DNA of 64,000 bases from Streptomyces sp. ADI95-17 (GCF_003846175.1 NZ_ML123046.1:366416-430415), one strand, 5' to 3'; numbered from the stretch's first letter, positions 1 through 9,337 are shown. The notes: generated from the sequence alone by a model not told the origin. Translations and numbers: made by a program.

Positions 1-627
1 CCGCTGGGTGAGGAGTCCGGTGAGCCCGGTGAGCGGGGCGTGCCCGTCGGCGCCCTCGGGGCCGTGGACGGGCAGATAGAGCGGGAGCACGGCATCGGGG
101 TCGTCGCCGCCGAAGATCTCGCCGCAGATCCGGGTCATCTCCTCGAACGGGGTGCGGGCCGTGTCGAGGTGGGTGACGACGATGGCGCGCGGCATGCCGA
201 CGGCCGCGCACTCCTCCCAGACGGCGCGGGTGGCACCCGCCACCGCGTCGGCCTCCTGCGCGGCGGACACGACGAACAGGGCCGCGTCCGCCGCGCGCAG
301 ACCGGCCCTGAGTTCCCCGACGAAATCCGCGTAGCCGGGGGTGTCCAGCAGGTTGATCCTGTACCCGCCCCATTCGACGGGGACCAGGGAGAGCTGTACG
401 GAACGCTGCTGGCGGTGTTCGATCTCGTCGTAGTCGGAGACGGTGGCACCGTCCTCGACCCGGCCCGCCCGGTTGACGGCGCCCGCGGTCAGTGCGAGGG
501 CCTCGACGAGCGTGGTCTTTCCGGAGCCGCTGTGGCCGACCAGCACCACATTCCGTACGGATGAGGGCCGGCCGGCCGTCGCTGCCCTGCCGGCGGCCCC
601 GGTGTGTGCGTGTGCCTTGTCGCCCAT
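1..627 (-). CDS. EF-G-like translation factor GTPase (5' part only)
   Basis: Partial: the reading frame runs off the left edge, so only the first 209 codons (most of the G domain) are visible. The start is the ATG at 627, with GGGAGG about 8 bases upstream. A P-loop GHSGSGKT lies at residues 31-38 and the G3 motif is DTPGYADF at 95-102. Two G-motif positions differ from true EF-G: the catalytic-type His of DTPGHVDF is Tyr, and the usual NKxD guanine-specificity motif reads THLD. This fits the EF-G-like (FusA2-type) paralogues of Actinobacteria, not the essential EF-G. It is transcribed divergently from the phospholipid cluster. Its role is unknown; a ribosome-associated factor with weak or no ribosome-stimulated GTPase activity is the likeliest reading. 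Confidence 0.85.
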   Translation of the reverse strand, partial: MGDKAHAHTGAAGRAATAGRPSSVRNVVLVGHSGSGKTTLVEALALTAGAVNRAGRVEDGATVSDYDEIEHRQQRSVQLSLVPVEWGGYRINLLDTPGYADFVGELRAGLRAADAALFVVSAAQEADAVAGATRAVWEECAAVGMPRAIVVTHLDTARTPFEEMTRICGEIFGGDDPDAVLPLYLPVHGPEGADGHAPLTGLTGLLTQR

Positions 628-834
628 GATGCGTGCCTCCCAGATAGTTGCGGGGAGCGGAAGAGAACCGACGCGATGTGGGGAGAGAGCTGCACGGGCA
701 CTGGGGAGCCGCCGCGGCGGCTGCGGCGACGCCCGCGGTAATTCGAGCTTTCCACTCGGGCCGGGCCGCGTCCATACATGGCACGTCGCCGCGCGACGCC
801 GGGTGCCCGGACGGTGGAGTCCGGCGGTGGTGAC

Positions 835-840
835 TACGAT
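835..840 (+). promoter_or_regulatory. Candidate -10 (TACGAT) for the phospholipid cluster
   Basis: TACGAT sits 53 bases before the pgsA start and is the only good -10-like hexamer in the 628-893 divergent gap. No clear -35 is seen. The leader downstream contains short GC inverted repeats. Nothing else recognisable lies in that gap. Confidence 0.35.
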
Positions 841-893
841 GGGCCAGCCGGTGGCCGTAGGGGCCGCTCGGCCCACCGACCCTCGGGAAGGCC

Positions 894-1568
894 ATGCTGA
901 ACAAGTACGCGCGTGCATTTTTTACGCGTGTCCTCACACCGTTCGCCGCGCTGCTGCTCCGTCTCGGCGTGAGCCCCGACGCGGTCACTCTGATCGGTAC
1001 GGCCGGGGTGATGGCAGGTGCGCTGGTCTTCTTCCCGATGGGGGAGTTCTTCTGGGGCACGATCGTCATCACGATCTTCGTCTTCTCCGACCTCGTCGAC
1101 GGCAACATGGCCCGGCAGGCCGGTATCTCCAGCCGTTGGGGCGCGTTCCTGGACTCGACCCTGGACCGGGTCGCCGACGGGGCGATCTTCGGCGGATTCG
1201 CGCTCTGGTACGCGGGCAACGGCGACGACAACGCGCTCTGCGCGGTCGCGATCTTCTGCCTGGCCAGCGGCCAGGTGGTCTCGTACACGAAGGCGCGCGG
1301 CGAGTCGATCGGGCTGCCGGTCGCGGTCAACGGGCTCGTGGAGCGCGCCGAGCGGCTGGTGATCTCGCTGGTCGCGGCCGGGCTCGCCGGTCTGCACAAG
1401 TTCGGTGTGCCCGGGATCCAGGTCCTGCTGCCGATCGCGCTGTGGATCGTCGCCGTGGGCAGCCTGGTGACGCTCGTGCAGCGGGTCGTGACCGTGCGCC
1501 GCGAGTCCGCCGAGGCCGACGCGGCCGAGGCCGCCGCCGCGGGGCCGGGGAGCGGGACCGACCGGTGA
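894..1568 (+). CDS. pgsA: Phosphatidylinositol-phosphate synthase-type CDP-alcohol phosphatidyltransferase
   Basis: A 224-residue integral membrane enzyme. The CDP-alcohol phosphatidyltransferase signature D-x2-D-G-x2-A-R-x8-G-x3-D-x3-D runs from the DLVDG segment (about residue 63) to STLDRVAD. Several hydrophobic segments follow, and the C-terminal tail is Ala/Glu-rich. In Actinobacteria this family member, next to an acyltransferase and PimA, transfers inositol 1-phosphate to CDP-diacylglycerol and so begins phosphatidylinositol synthesis. A phosphatidylglycerophosphate role cannot be excluded from sequence alone, but the neighbours favour the inositol lipid. The start ATG has GGGAAG very close (3 bases), so initiation may be weak. 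The stop overlaps the next GTG start (GTGA), which implies translational coupling. Confidence 0.85.
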   Translation: MLNKYARAFFTRVLTPFAALLLRLGVSPDAVTLIGTAGVMAGALVFFPMGEFFWGTIVITIFVFSDLVDGNMARQAGISSRWGAFLDSTLDRVADGAIFGGFALWYAGNGDDNALCAVAIFCLASGQVVSYTKARGESIGLPVAVNGLVERAERLVISLVAAGLAGLHKFGVPGIQVLLPIALWIVAVGSLVTLVQRVVTVRRESAEADAAEAAAAGPGSGTDR

Positions 1569-2500
1569 GCGAGGACCCGGCGCAGCCGCGCAACGGCCTG
1601 CGGGACCGGCTGACCGACGGGCTGTACGGGCTCGGCTGGGGCGCGGTCAAGAAGCTGCCCGAGCCGGTCGCCCGGGCTCTCTTCCGCACCATCGCCGACC
1701 AGGCCTGGAAACGGCGCGGCAAGAGCGTGTTGCGGCTGGAGTCGAATCTGGCCCGGGTCGTGCCCGGGGCGTCGCCGGCCCGGCTGGCCGAGCTCTCCAG
1801 GGCCGGGATGCGCTCGTACATGCGCTACTGGATGGAGTCGTTCCGGCTGCCCACCTGGAGTCCGGCGCGGATCAAGGCGTCCATAGAGGTGACGGACGCG
1901 CACCGGCTGACCGACGGTCTCGACTCCGGGCGCGGCGTCATCCTCGCCCTGCCGCACCTGGGGAACTGGGACCTGGCGGGAGCCTGGGTCACCACCGATC
2001 TCAAGGTGCCCTTCACCACGGTCGCCGAGCGCCTCAAGCCCGAGACCCTGTACGACCGGTTCGTCGCCTACCGCGAGGGGCTCGGCATGGAGGTCCTGCC
2101 GCACAGCGGCGGGGCGGCCTTCGGCACCCTGGCGAGGCGGCTGCGGGCGGGCGGGCTGGTCTGTCTGGTCGCCGACCGTGATCTGTCCGCCTCCGGGGTC
2201 GAGGTGACGTTCTTCGGCGACACCGCGCGGATGCCCGCCGGGCCCGCGCTGCTGGCCCAGCAGACCGGGGCGCTGCTGCTGCCGGTGACGCTCTCCTACG
2301 ACGACACGCCCGTGATGAAGGCCCGGATCCACGCTCCGGTCGAGCTGCCCGAGTCAGGTGACCGCACCGAGAAGACGTCCTCGATGACACAGGCGCTGGC
2401 CGATGCCTTCGCCGTCGGGATCGCCGACCATCCGGAGGACTGGCACATGCTGCAACGGCTCTGGCTCGCCGATCTGGAGACCCGGGAGGACCGGACGTGA
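1565..2500 (+). CDS. Phosphatidylinositol mannoside acyltransferase-like (LPLAT/HtrB family)
   Basis: A 311-residue protein of the lauroyl/LPLAT acyltransferase family. The catalytic H-x4-D motif is seen in PHLGNWD (about residues 133-139). Downstream are the LVADRDLS and GPALLAQQTGA segments typical of this family. In mycobacteria the gene between PIP synthase and PimA is PatA, which acylates a mannose of PIMs; the same order here suggests that job. The GTG start overlaps the pgsA stop, and the stop overlaps the next GTG, so the three genes behave as one translation-coupled unit. It acts on the inner leaflet of the membrane. The length is normal and no key residue is missing. Confidence 0.85.
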   Translation: MSEDPAQPRNGLRDRLTDGLYGLGWGAVKKLPEPVARALFRTIADQAWKRRGKSVLRLESNLARVVPGASPARLAELSRAGMRSYMRYWMESFRLPTWSPARIKASIEVTDAHRLTDGLDSGRGVILALPHLGNWDLAGAWVTTDLKVPFTTVAERLKPETLYDRFVAYREGLGMEVLPHSGGAAFGTLARRLRAGGLVCLVADRDLSASGVEVTFFGDTARMPAGPALLAQQTGALLLPVTLSYDDTPVMKARIHAPVELPESGDRTEKTSSMTQALADAFAVGIADHPEDWHMLQRLWLADLETREDRT

Positions 2501-3657
2501 AGATCGGCATCGTCTGCCCGTACTCCTGGGACGTGCCCGGCGGGGTGCAGTTCCACATCCGCGACCTGGCCGAGCACCTGATCCGGCTGGGACACCAGGT
2601 GTCGGTGCTGGCGCCCGCGGACGACGAGACGCCGCTGCCGCCGTACGTGGTGTCGGCGGGCCGGGCCGTGCCCGTCCCGTACAACGGCTCCGTCGCCCGG
2701 CTGAACTTCGGCTTCCTCTCGGCCGCCCGGGTGCGCCGCTGGCTGCACGACGGCACCTTCGACGTGATCCACATCCACGAGCCGACCTCGCCGTCGCTGG
2801 GGCTGCTCGCCTGCTGGGCCGCGCAGGGGCCGATTGTCGCCACGTTCCACACGTCCAACCCGCGCTCCCGGGCCATGATCGCGGCGTACCCGATACTCCA
2901 GCCGGCGCTGGAGAAGATCAGTGCGCGCATCGCGGTGAGCGAGTACGCCCGCCGCACCCTGGTCGAGCACCTCGGCGGCGACGCCGTCGTCATCCCGAAC
3001 GGCGTCGATGTCGGCTTCTTCGCCGCCGCCGAGCCCAAGGCCGAGTGGCAGGGCGGCACGATCGGCTTCATCGGGCGCATCGACGAGCCGCGCAAGGGCC
3101 TGCCGGTCCTGATGCGGGCCCTGCCCGCGATCCTCGACGCCCGCCCGGACACCCGGCTGCTGGTGGCCGGCCGGGGCGACGAGGAGGAGGCTGTCGCCTC
3201 GCTGCCCGCCCCGATGCGCGAGCGGGTCGAATTCCTCGGCATGGTGAGCGACGAGGACAAGGCGCGGCTGCTGCGCAGCGTCGATGTGTACGTGGCGCCC
3301 AACACCGGGGGCGAGAGCTTCGGGATCATCCTGGTCGAGGCCATGTCGGCCGGCGCCCCGGTCCTCGCCAGCGACCTGGACGCGTTCGCGCAGGTGCTGG
3401 ACCTCGGCGCGGCGGGCGAGCTCTTCGCCAACGAGGACGCGGACGCGCTGGCCGCTGCGGCGATCCGGCTGCTCGGCGACCCGGAGCGGCGTGCGGAGCT
3501 GCGTGAGCGGGGCGCCGCGCACGTACGCCGGTTCGACTGGTCGACGGTCGGCGCGGACATCCTCGCGGTGTACGAGACGGTGACGGACGGGGCGGCCTCG
3601 GTGGCGGCCGACGAACGCACGGGGCTGCGGGCCCGGTTCGGACTGGCGCGGGAGTGA
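2497..3657 (+). CDS. pimA: PimA-like phosphatidylinositol alpha-mannosyltransferase (GT4)
   Basis: A 386-residue GT-B glycosyltransferase. The N-terminal Rossmann half begins KIGIVCPYSW and carries a glycine-rich GGVQFH acceptor-binding loop at residues 15-20. The C-terminal half carries the GT4 E-x7-E motif in ESFGIILVE (about residues 273-281), which binds the sugar nucleotide. The GTG start has GGGAGGA 7 bases upstream and overlaps the preceding stop. With PIP synthase and the acyltransferase upstream, the likely reaction is transfer of mannose from GDP-mannose to phosphatidylinositol on the cytoplasmic membrane face. Other GT4 sugar specificities are possible. Confidence 0.85.
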   Translation: MKIGIVCPYSWDVPGGVQFHIRDLAEHLIRLGHQVSVLAPADDETPLPPYVVSAGRAVPVPYNGSVARLNFGFLSAARVRRWLHDGTFDVIHIHEPTSPSLGLLACWAAQGPIVATFHTSNPRSRAMIAAYPILQPALEKISARIAVSEYARRTLVEHLGGDAVVIPNGVDVGFFAAAEPKAEWQGGTIGFIGRIDEPRKGLPVLMRALPAILDARPDTRLLVAGRGDEEEAVASLPAPMRERVEFLGMVSDEDKARLLRSVDVYVAPNTGGESFGIILVEAMSAGAPVLASDLDAFAQVLDLGAAGELFANEDADALAAAAIRLLGDPERRAELRERGAAHVRRFDWSTVGADILAVYETVTDGAASVAADERTGLRARFGLARE

Positions 3658-3719
3658 GGGCCGCCGGCCGGGGGCCGGGGAGCCGGGGCCGGGCTGCCAC
3701 GCCGTCCGGGCCTCACCGG

Positions 3720-3725
3720 TAGCCT
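3720..3725 (+). promoter_or_regulatory. -10 (TAGCCT), leaderless promoter for LemA-like gene
   Basis: TAGCCT ends 8 bases before the GTG at 3734, so transcription would begin at or within a base or two of the start codon. No ribosome binding site is present, which agrees with a leaderless mRNA. Confidence 0.5.
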
Positions 3726-3733
3726 TGCCGCCC

Positions 3734-4279
3734 GTGATCGAAACCCTCATCTGGATCGCCGTCGCGATCGTCGCGATCGGTATGTACCTCAGCTGGACCG
3801 CCGGACGGCTGGACCGGCTGCACACCCGCATCGACGCCGCCCGGGCCGCCCTCGACGCGCAACTCCTGCGCCGTGCGTCGGTCACCCAGGAACTGGCCAC
3901 GTCCGGTGTCCTCGATCCGGCCGCCTCCATCGTCCTGTACGAGGCCGCGCACGCCGCCCGCCAGGCGGAGGAGGAGCACCGCGAGGTCGCGGAGAGCGAG
4001 CTGAGCACCGCGCTGCGGGCGGTCTTCGGCGAGCCGGCGCAGGTGGAGGCCGTGAAGGAGATCCCCGGCGGTGAGGAGGCGGCGCTCGAACTCGCCGCCG
4101 CCGTGCGCCGCGTGCCCATGGCCCGGCGGTTCCACAACGACGCGGTGCGCGCGGCGCGCGCGCTGCGCCGGCACCGCAAGGTGCGGTGGTTCCGGCTGGC
4201 CGGACACGCCCCGTTCCCGCTGGCCTTCGAGATGGACGACGAACCCCCGGTGGCCCTCGCCGACCGCCCCGTCAGCTGA
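3734..4279 (+). CDS. LemA-like membrane-anchored protein of unknown function
   Basis: A 181-residue protein. Residues 2-21 form a single hydrophobic N-terminal helix (IETLIWIAVAIVAI...). The next part, RLDRLHTRIDAARAALDAQL, has the heptad-like helix seen in LemA-family proteins. Residues 40-150 are highly charged and helical, with repeated Ala/Glu/Arg. The C-terminus FPLAFEMDDEPP is acidic. GTG at 3734 is preferred over the TTG at 3725 because the -10 overlaps that TTG. The gene lies between the PIM-type cluster and pdxS but has its own promoter. I can assign no function beyond membrane anchoring with a cytoplasmic or surface helical domain. Confidence 0.75.
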   Translation: MIETLIWIAVAIVAIGMYLSWTAGRLDRLHTRIDAARAALDAQLLRRASVTQELATSGVLDPAASIVLYEAAHAARQAEEEHREVAESELSTALRAVFGEPAQVEAVKEIPGGEEAALELAAAVRRVPMARRFHNDAVRAARALRRHRKVRWFRLAGHAPFPLAFEMDDEPPVALADRPVS

Positions 4280-4448
4280 CCGGACGGCCGTATTCACGCG
4301 TGACGGGGGCCACATCCCGCCACGTACGCGTTCAAAACGATCCACCGGCCTTCCATTGGCCCTTGCAGTGGACTGTTCCAGGAGAGTTTGCTCAGCACTG
4401 CATCAACCAGCGCTTTTCAGCAACTTTTTCTCCGAGTGAGGTCGATCC

Positions 4449-5369
4449 ATGTCCACGCTTCCCACCACCCCGCAGTCCGCCGACTCCCCGGCCACGGGCA
4501 CCGCGCGCGTCAAGCGCGGCATGGCCGAGCAGCTCAAGGGCGGCGTGATCATGGACGTCGTCAACGCCGAGCAGGCGAAGATCGCCGAGGACGCGGGCGC
4601 CGTGGCCGTCATGGCCCTGGAGCGGGTGCCGGCCGACATCCGCAAGGACGGCGGCGTCGCCCGGATGTCGGACCCGAACATGATCGAGGAGATCATCGAG
4701 GCCGTCTCCATCCCGGTGATGGCGAAGTCCCGTATCGGCCACTTCGTCGAGGCTCAGGTCCTGCAGTCCCTCGGCGTCGACTACATCGACGAGTCCGAGG
4801 TCCTCACCCCGGCCGACGAGGTCAACCACAGCGACAAGTTCGCCTTCACCACCCCGTTCGTCTGCGGCGCCACCAACCTGGGCGAGGCCCTGCGCCGGAT
4901 CGCCGAGGGCGCGGCCATGATCCGCTCGAAGGGCGAGGCCGGCACCGGAAACGTCGTCGAGGCGGTCCGTCACCTGCGCCAGATCAAGAACGAGATCGCC
5001 CGCCTGCGCGGCTACGACAACAACGAGCTGTACGCCGCCGCCAAGGAGCTCCGCGCCCCGTACGAGCTGGTCAAGGAGGTCTCGGAGCTCGGCAAACTGC
5101 CCGTCGTGCTGTTCTCCGCGGGCGGTGTCGCCACCCCCGCCGACGCCGCGCTGATGCGCCAGCTCGGCGCCGAGGGCGTCTTCGTCGGCTCCGGGATCTT
5201 CAAGTCCGGCGACCCGGCCAAGCGCGCCGCCGCGATCGTGAAGGCCACCACCTTCTACGACGACCCGAAGATCATCGCGGACGCCTCCCGGAACCTGGGC
5301 GAGGCCATGGTCGGCATCAACTGCGACACCCTGCCCGAGACCGAGCGCTACGCCAACCGTGGCTGGTAA
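4449..5369 (+). CDS. pdxS: Pyridoxal 5'-phosphate synthase lyase subunit PdxS
   Basis: A 306-residue (beta/alpha)8 enzyme that makes PLP from ribose 5-phosphate, glyceraldehyde 3-phosphate and ammonia supplied by PdxT. Diagnostic stretches are [34 protein letters not shown] (with the Schiff-base Lys) and [15 protein letters not shown]. The normal core is preceded by about 20 extra Ser/Thr/Pro-rich residues, as is usual in Streptomyces. The ATG has a weak GAGTGAGG upstream. The 169-base leader contains an imperfect direct repeat, CATTGGCC (4354-4361) and CAGTGGAC (4366-4373), with a 12-base period that resembles MocR-type operators. No MocR gene is in view. Confidence 0.97.
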   Translation: MSTLPTTPQSADSPATGTARVKRGMAEQLKGGVIMDVVNAEQAKIAEDAGAVAVMALERVPADIRKDGGVARMSDPNMIEEIIEAVSIPVMAKSRIGHFVEAQVLQSLGVDYIDESEVLTPADEVNHSDKFAFTTPFVCGATNLGEALRRIAEGAAMIRSKGEAGTGNVVEAVRHLRQIKNEIARLRGYDNNELYAAAKELRAPYELVKEVSELGKLPVVLFSAGGVATPADAALMRQLGAEGVFVGSGIFKSGDPAKRAAAIVKATTFYDDPKIIADASRNLGEAMVGINCDTLPETERYANRGW

Positions 5370-5375
5370 TCACCG

Positions 5376-5969
5376 ATGAGCGACACCCCTGTGATCGGAG
5401 TCCTGGCCCTCCAGGGCGACGTACGGGAACACCTGATCGCCCTGGCCTCGGCTGACGCCCTGGCCAGGCCGGTCCGGCGTCCCGAGGAACTCGCCGAGGT
5501 CGACGGCCTGGTCGTCCCCGGTGGCGAGTCCACCACGATGTCCAAGCTGGCTTCCCTGTTCGGCATGCTGGAACCCCTGCGTGAGCGGGTACGGGACGGC
5601 ATGCCCGTCTACGGCACCTGCGCCGGAATGATCCTGCTCGCCGACAAGATCCTCGACCCGCGCTCGGGCCAGGAGACAATCGGCGGGATCGACATGATCG
5701 TGCGCCGCAACGCCTTCGGGCGGCAGAACGAGTCCTTCGAGGCGGCCGTGGAGGTCGCCGGGATCGAGGGCGGCCCCGTGGAGGGCGTGTTCATCCGCGC
5801 CCCCTGGGTGGAGTCCGTCGGTGCGCAGGCCAAGGTGGTGGCGGAGCACGGCGGCCATATCGTCGCCGTCCGTCAGGGAAACGCCCTGGCTACGTCGTTC
5901 CACCCGGAATTGACCGGAGACCATCGCGTTCACGCGTTGTTCGTGGACATGGTGCGCGCAGTCGGCTGA
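5376..5969 (+). CDS. pdxT: Pyridoxal 5'-phosphate synthase glutaminase subunit PdxT
   Basis: A 197-residue class-I glutamine amidotransferase. The catalytic Cys is in YGTCAGMI (about residues 78-85), with a GGESTTM oxyanion segment near residue 48 and the His/Glu pair in SFHPELTGD near residues 170-178. It hydrolyses glutamine and channels ammonia to PdxS in the 24-subunit complex. The start lies 6 bases after the pdxS stop and has no obvious ribosome binding site, so it depends on coupling to pdxS translation. The length is typical. Confidence 0.97.
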   Translation: MSDTPVIGVLALQGDVREHLIALASADALARPVRRPEELAEVDGLVVPGGESTTMSKLASLFGMLEPLRERVRDGMPVYGTCAGMILLADKILDPRSGQETIGGIDMIVRRNAFGRQNESFEAAVEVAGIEGGPVEGVFIRAPWVESVGAQAKVVAEHGGHIVAVRQGNALATSFHPELTGDHRVHALFVDMVRAVG

Positions 5970-5981
5970 CTCGATCCCGGT

Positions 5982-5987
5982 AGGATC
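5982..5987 (+). promoter_or_regulatory. Candidate -10 (TAGGAT) for yebC
   Basis: TAGGAT lies 43 bases before the yebC ATG, just after the pdxT stop. No convincing -35 is seen. Transcription would start near 5994 and give a leader of about 37 bases with a strong AAGGAGAAGG ribosome binding site. Confidence 0.45.
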
Positions 5988-6030
5988 TCTCGGGTTCGAA
6001 TCGTTTTTGGTGACGCGAAGGAGAAGGCAG

Positions 6031-6783
6031 ATGTCCGGCCACTCTAAATGGGCTACGACGAAGCACAAGAAGGCCGTGATTGATGCCAAGCGCGGCAAGC
6101 TCTTCGCGAAGCTGATCAAGAACATCGAGGTCGCGGCCCGCACCGGCGGTGTGGACCCCGAGGGCAACCCGACCCTCGTGGACGCGATCCAGAAGGCGAA
6201 GAAGAGCTCCGTACCGAACAAGAACATCGACTCCGCGGTCAAGCGCGGTGGCGGTCTCGAAGCGGGCGGCGTCGACTACCAGACGATCATGTACGAGGGT
6301 TACGGCCCCAACGGTGTCGCGGTGCTCATCGAGTGCCTCACGGACAACCGCAACCGTGCCGCGTCCGACGTACGGGTCGCGATGACCCGCAACGGGGGTT
6401 CGATGGCCGACCCGGGTTCGGTCTCGTACCTGTTCAACCGCAAGGGCGTCGTCATCGTCCCCAAGGGCGAGCTGTCCGAGGACGACGTCCTGGGCGCCGT
6501 GCTCGACGCGGGCGCCGAGGAGGTCAACGACCTCGGTGACACGTACGAGGTCGTCAGCGAGGCCACCGACATGGTCGCGGTCCGCACCGCGCTCCAGGAG
6601 GCCGGCATCGACTACGACTCCGCCGAGGCCAACTTCCTGCCCACCATGCAGGTCGAGCTGGACGAGGAAGGCGCGCGCAAGATCTTCAAGCTGATCGACG
6701 CGCTGGAGGACAGCGACGACGTGCAGAACGTCTTCGCCAACTTCGACGTCTCGGACGAGGTCATGGAGAAGGTCGACGCCTGA
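6031..6783 (+). CDS. yebC: YebC/PmpR-family protein (translation/transcription modulator)
   Basis: A 250-residue protein of the YebC/TACO1 family, starting [14 protein letters not shown], the family's conserved N-terminus. Mid-protein AVKRGGG and [10 protein letters not shown] and the acidic C-terminal domain are also typical. The ATG at 6031 has AAGGAGAAGG 6-7 bases upstream and matches the family start. Family members act as ribosome-associated factors that relieve stalling at proline stretches, or as transcription regulators near ruvC. Location immediately before ruvCAB is conserved across bacteria. Its own -10 and a strong terminator make it a monocistronic unit. Confidence 0.95.
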   Translation: MSGHSKWATTKHKKAVIDAKRGKLFAKLIKNIEVAARTGGVDPEGNPTLVDAIQKAKKSSVPNKNIDSAVKRGGGLEAGGVDYQTIMYEGYGPNGVAVLIECLTDNRNRAASDVRVAMTRNGGSMADPGSVSYLFNRKGVVIVPKGELSEDDVLGAVLDAGAEEVNDLGDTYEVVSEATDMVAVRTALQEAGIDYDSAEANFLPTMQVELDEEGARKIFKLIDALEDSDDVQNVFANFDVSDEVMEKVDA

Positions 6784-6806
6784 GCCGCGCTCGGCGCAGC
6801 CCTCAG

Positions 6807-6843
6807 CGACGGGCCGACGGGGACACACCCCGTCGGCCCGTCG
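6807..6843 (+). terminator. Perfect 16-bp hairpin after yebC
   Basis: The arms 6807-6822 and 6828-6843 are perfectly complementary with a 5-base ACACA loop. No U tract follows. It lies 24 bases after the yebC stop and upstream of the ruvC promoter region. Confidence 0.75.
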
Positions 6844-6907
6844 CATTGTCAGTGCGAGCCGATAGCCTGCGGGAACAGTTGACCGATCGGTACGGAGGGG
6901 GCGTCCC

Positions 6908-7480
6908 ATGCGGGTGCTGGGCGTGGACCCGGGGCTGACCCGGTGCGGTGTCGGCGTCGTCGAAGGCGTCGCCGGCCGCCCCCTGACGATGCTCGGCGTC
7001 GGGGTCGTGCGCACCCCGGCCGACGCCGAGCTCGGGCACCGACTGGTCGCCATCGAGCGCGGCATCGAGGAGTGGCTCGACGAGCACCGGCCCGAATTCG
7101 TCGCCGTGGAGCGGGTGTTCAGCCAGCACAACGTCCGTACGGTCATGGGCACCGCCCAGGCCAGCGCCGTCGCCATGCTCTGCGCCTCGCGCCGCGGCAT
7201 CCCCGTCGCCCTGCACACCCCCAGCGAGGTCAAGGCGGCCGTCACGGGCAGCGGCCGCGCCGACAAGGCACAGGTCGGCGCGATGGTCACCCGGCTGCTG
7301 CGGCTCGACGCCCCGCCGAAACCGGCCGACGCTGCCGACGCCCTGGCCCTCGCCATCTGCCACATCTGGCGCGCCCCCGCCGTCAACCGCCTCCAGCAGG
7401 CCCACGCGGCAGCCGCCGCGTCCCGCACCCCGCGCGTCCCCCGTACACCCGCAGTTCCCGTCCGGAAGGTCCCCCGATGA
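6908..7480 (+). CDS. ruvC: Holliday junction resolvase RuvC
   Basis: A 190-residue endodeoxyribonuclease that cuts Holliday junctions bound by RuvAB. The catalytic acidic residues are visible as the first Asp in VLGVDPGL (D7), the Glu in AVERVF (about residue 69) and the Asp pair in [11 protein letters not shown] (about residues 139-145). The C-terminal 25 residues are Pro/Arg-rich and variable. The ATG has GGAGGGGG upstream. A TAGCCT -10 candidate is at 6863-6868. The TGA overlaps the ruvA ATG by 4 bases (ATGA). Confidence 0.97.
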   Translation: MRVLGVDPGLTRCGVGVVEGVAGRPLTMLGVGVVRTPADAELGHRLVAIERGIEEWLDEHRPEFVAVERVFSQHNVRTVMGTAQASAVAMLCASRRGIPVALHTPSEVKAAVTGSGRADKAQVGAMVTRLLRLDAPPKPADAADALALAICHIWRAPAVNRLQQAHAAAAASRTPRVPRTPAVPVRKVPR

Positions 7481-8103
7481 TCGCCTTCGTCAGCGGCCCC
7501 GTCGCCGCACTCGCCCCGACCACGGCCGTGATCGAGGTCGGCGGCATCGGCATGGCCGTCCAGTGCGCGCCGAACACCCTCGCCGGCCTCCGGATCGGCA
7601 AGGAGGCCAGGCTCGCCACCTCCCTCGTCGTACGGGAGGACTCCCTCACCCTCTACGGCTTCGCCGACGACGACGAGCGGCAGGTCTTCGAGCTGCTCCA
7701 GACCGCCAGCGGCGTCGGACCCCGGCTCGCCCAGGCGATGCTCGCCACCCACAGCCCGGACGCCCTGCGCACCGCGGTCGCCACCGGCGACGAGAAGGCG
7801 CTCACCGCCGTCTCCGGCATCGGCAAGAAGGGCGCACAGAAACTCCTCCTCGAACTGAAGGACAGGCTCGGCGAGCCGGTCGGCGCCCACATCGGCCGCC
7901 AGGGCATCGGTACCGCTGTCACCAGTTCCTGGCGCGATCAGCTCCAGGCCGCCCTGATCGGCCTCGGCTACGCCACCCGCGAGGCCGACGAGGCGGTCAC
8001 CGCCGTCGCCCCGCAGGCCGAGGCGGCGATCGCCGAGGGCGGACAGGCCCCCGTGCCGCAGCTGCTGCGTGCCGCACTCCAGACCCTCAACCGCGCGCGC
8101 TGA
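7477..8103 (+). CDS. ruvA: Holliday junction DNA-binding protein RuvA
   Basis: A 208-residue protein. The N-terminal OB-fold ([14 protein letters not shown]...) is followed by two helix-hairpin-helix motifs, near residues 72-90 ([17 protein letters not shown]) and 107-126 ([19 protein letters not shown]). The C-terminal three-helix domain that contacts RuvB is [11 protein letters not shown] onward. It binds the four-way junction as a tetramer and loads RuvB. The start is translation-coupled to ruvC by overlap. Confidence 0.97.
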   Translation: MIAFVSGPVAALAPTTAVIEVGGIGMAVQCAPNTLAGLRIGKEARLATSLVVREDSLTLYGFADDDERQVFELLQTASGVGPRLAQAMLATHSPDALRTAVATGDEKALTAVSGIGKKGAQKLLLELKDRLGEPVGAHIGRQGIGTAVTSSWRDQLQAALIGLGYATREADEAVTAVAPQAEAAIAEGGQAPVPQLLRAALQTLNRAR

Positions 8104-8186
8104 CCGGAGCGCCGCACCCCGGGGAACACCCCGACGCCGGGCCGGGCACCGCACGGCACCGAAACACCCGAGGCGGGACAGACTGA

Positions 8187-9260
8187 ATGAACTGGGACGA
8201 GACCGGACCCGACACCGACGAGAGGCTCGACGAGAGCCTCGTCCATGCCGACGCGGACGGCGAGGACACCGCGGTCGAAGCGGCGCTGCGCCCGAAGGAC
8301 CTGGACGAATTCGTCGGCCAGGAGAAGGTGCGCGAACAGCTCGACCTGGTCCTCAAGGCGGCCCTGGCCCGCGGCGCCACCGCCGACCACGTCCTGCTCT
8401 CCGGTGCCCCCGGTCTCGGCAAGACCACCCTCTCCATGATCATCGCGGCCGAGATGGGCGCACCGATCCGGATCACCTCCGGCCCCGCCATCCAGCACGC
8501 CGGCGACCTCGCCGCGATCCTCTCCTCCCTCCAGGAGGGCGAGGTCCTCTTCCTCGACGAGATCCACCGCATGTCGCGGCCGGCCGAGGAGATGCTCTAC
8601 ATGGCGATGGAGGACTTCCGGGTCGACGTCATCGTCGGCAAGGGCCCAGGCGCCACGGCGATCCCGCTGGAACTGCCGCCGTTCACCCTGGTCGGCGCGA
8701 CCACCAGGGCCGGACTGCTGCCGCCGCCGCTGCGCGACCGGTTCGGCTTCACCGGCCACATGGAGTTCTACGCCCCCACCGAGCTGGAGCGTGTCATCCA
8801 CCGCTCCGCCCGCCTCCTCGACGTGGAGATAGACGCGGACGGCGCCGCCGAGATCGCCGGCCGCTCCCGCGGCACCCCCCGGATCGCCAACCGGCTGCTG
8901 CGCCGCGTCCGGGACTACGCCCAGGTCAAGGCCGACGGACGGATCGACCGCCCGGTCGCCGCCACCGCCCTCGGGGTCTACGAGGTCGATGCCCGAGGTC
9001 TCGACCGGCTCGACCGCGCGGTGCTCGGTGCCCTGCTCAAGCTCTTCGGCGGCGGCCCCGTCGGGCTGTCCACCCTCGCGGTCGCCGTGGGGGAGGAGCG
9101 CGAGACCGTCGAGGAGGTCGCGGAGCCCTTCCTGGTACGGGAGGGTTTGCTGGCCAGGACGCCGCGGGGACGGGTCGCGACCCCCGCGGCCTGGGCCCAT
9201 CTGGGGCTCGTACCTCCACAGCAAGGCGGAAAGGGACAACAGGGCCTGTTCGGGGCGTGA
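8187..9260 (+). CDS. ruvB: Holliday junction branch-migration ATPase RuvB
   Basis: A 357-residue AAA+ motor that drives branch migration with RuvA. Walker A is [10 protein letters not shown] (about residues 73-82), Walker B is LFLDEIHR (about 122-129) and sensor 1 is VGATTRAG. The C-terminal winged-helix DNA-binding domain follows [15 protein letters not shown]. An 83-base gap separates it from ruvA, and GGCGGGA serves as the ribosome binding site. It ends with a QQGQQGLF-like tail common in Streptomyces RuvB. Confidence 0.97.
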   Translation: MNWDETGPDTDERLDESLVHADADGEDTAVEAALRPKDLDEFVGQEKVREQLDLVLKAALARGATADHVLLSGAPGLGKTTLSMIIAAEMGAPIRITSGPAIQHAGDLAAILSSLQEGEVLFLDEIHRMSRPAEEMLYMAMEDFRVDVIVGKGPGATAIPLELPPFTLVGATTRAGLLPPPLRDRFGFTGHMEFYAPTELERVIHRSARLLDVEIDADGAAEIAGRSRGTPRIANRLLRRVRDYAQVKADGRIDRPVAATALGVYEVDARGLDRLDRAVLGALLKLFGGGPVGLSTLAVAVGEERETVEEVAEPFLVREGLLARTPRGRVATPAAWAHLGLVPPQQGGKGQQGLFGA

Positions 9261-9331
9261 TCTGTCACAGCTTGACCGGAGCAGGAACCACACGGCGTCG
9301 CTGGGCGTTGTTCCATCGATGCGGACTCGCT

Positions 9332-9337
9332 TAGACT
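9332..9337 (+). promoter_or_regulatory. Candidate -10 (TAGACT) for yajC
   Basis: TAGACT occurs in the 165-base gap between ruvB and yajC. It would give an mRNA leader of about 80 bases. No other strong signal is seen in the gap. Confidence 0.4.

Noticed and set aside
2034..4179. Two long minus-strand frames over the PimA-like gene
   Set aside because: Antisense to well-supported genes and of Arg/Pro/Ser-rich composition.
5990..6001. GGTTCGAATC, a tRNA T-loop-like sequence
   Set aside because: No complementary T stem, acceptor or anticodon arm surrounds it.
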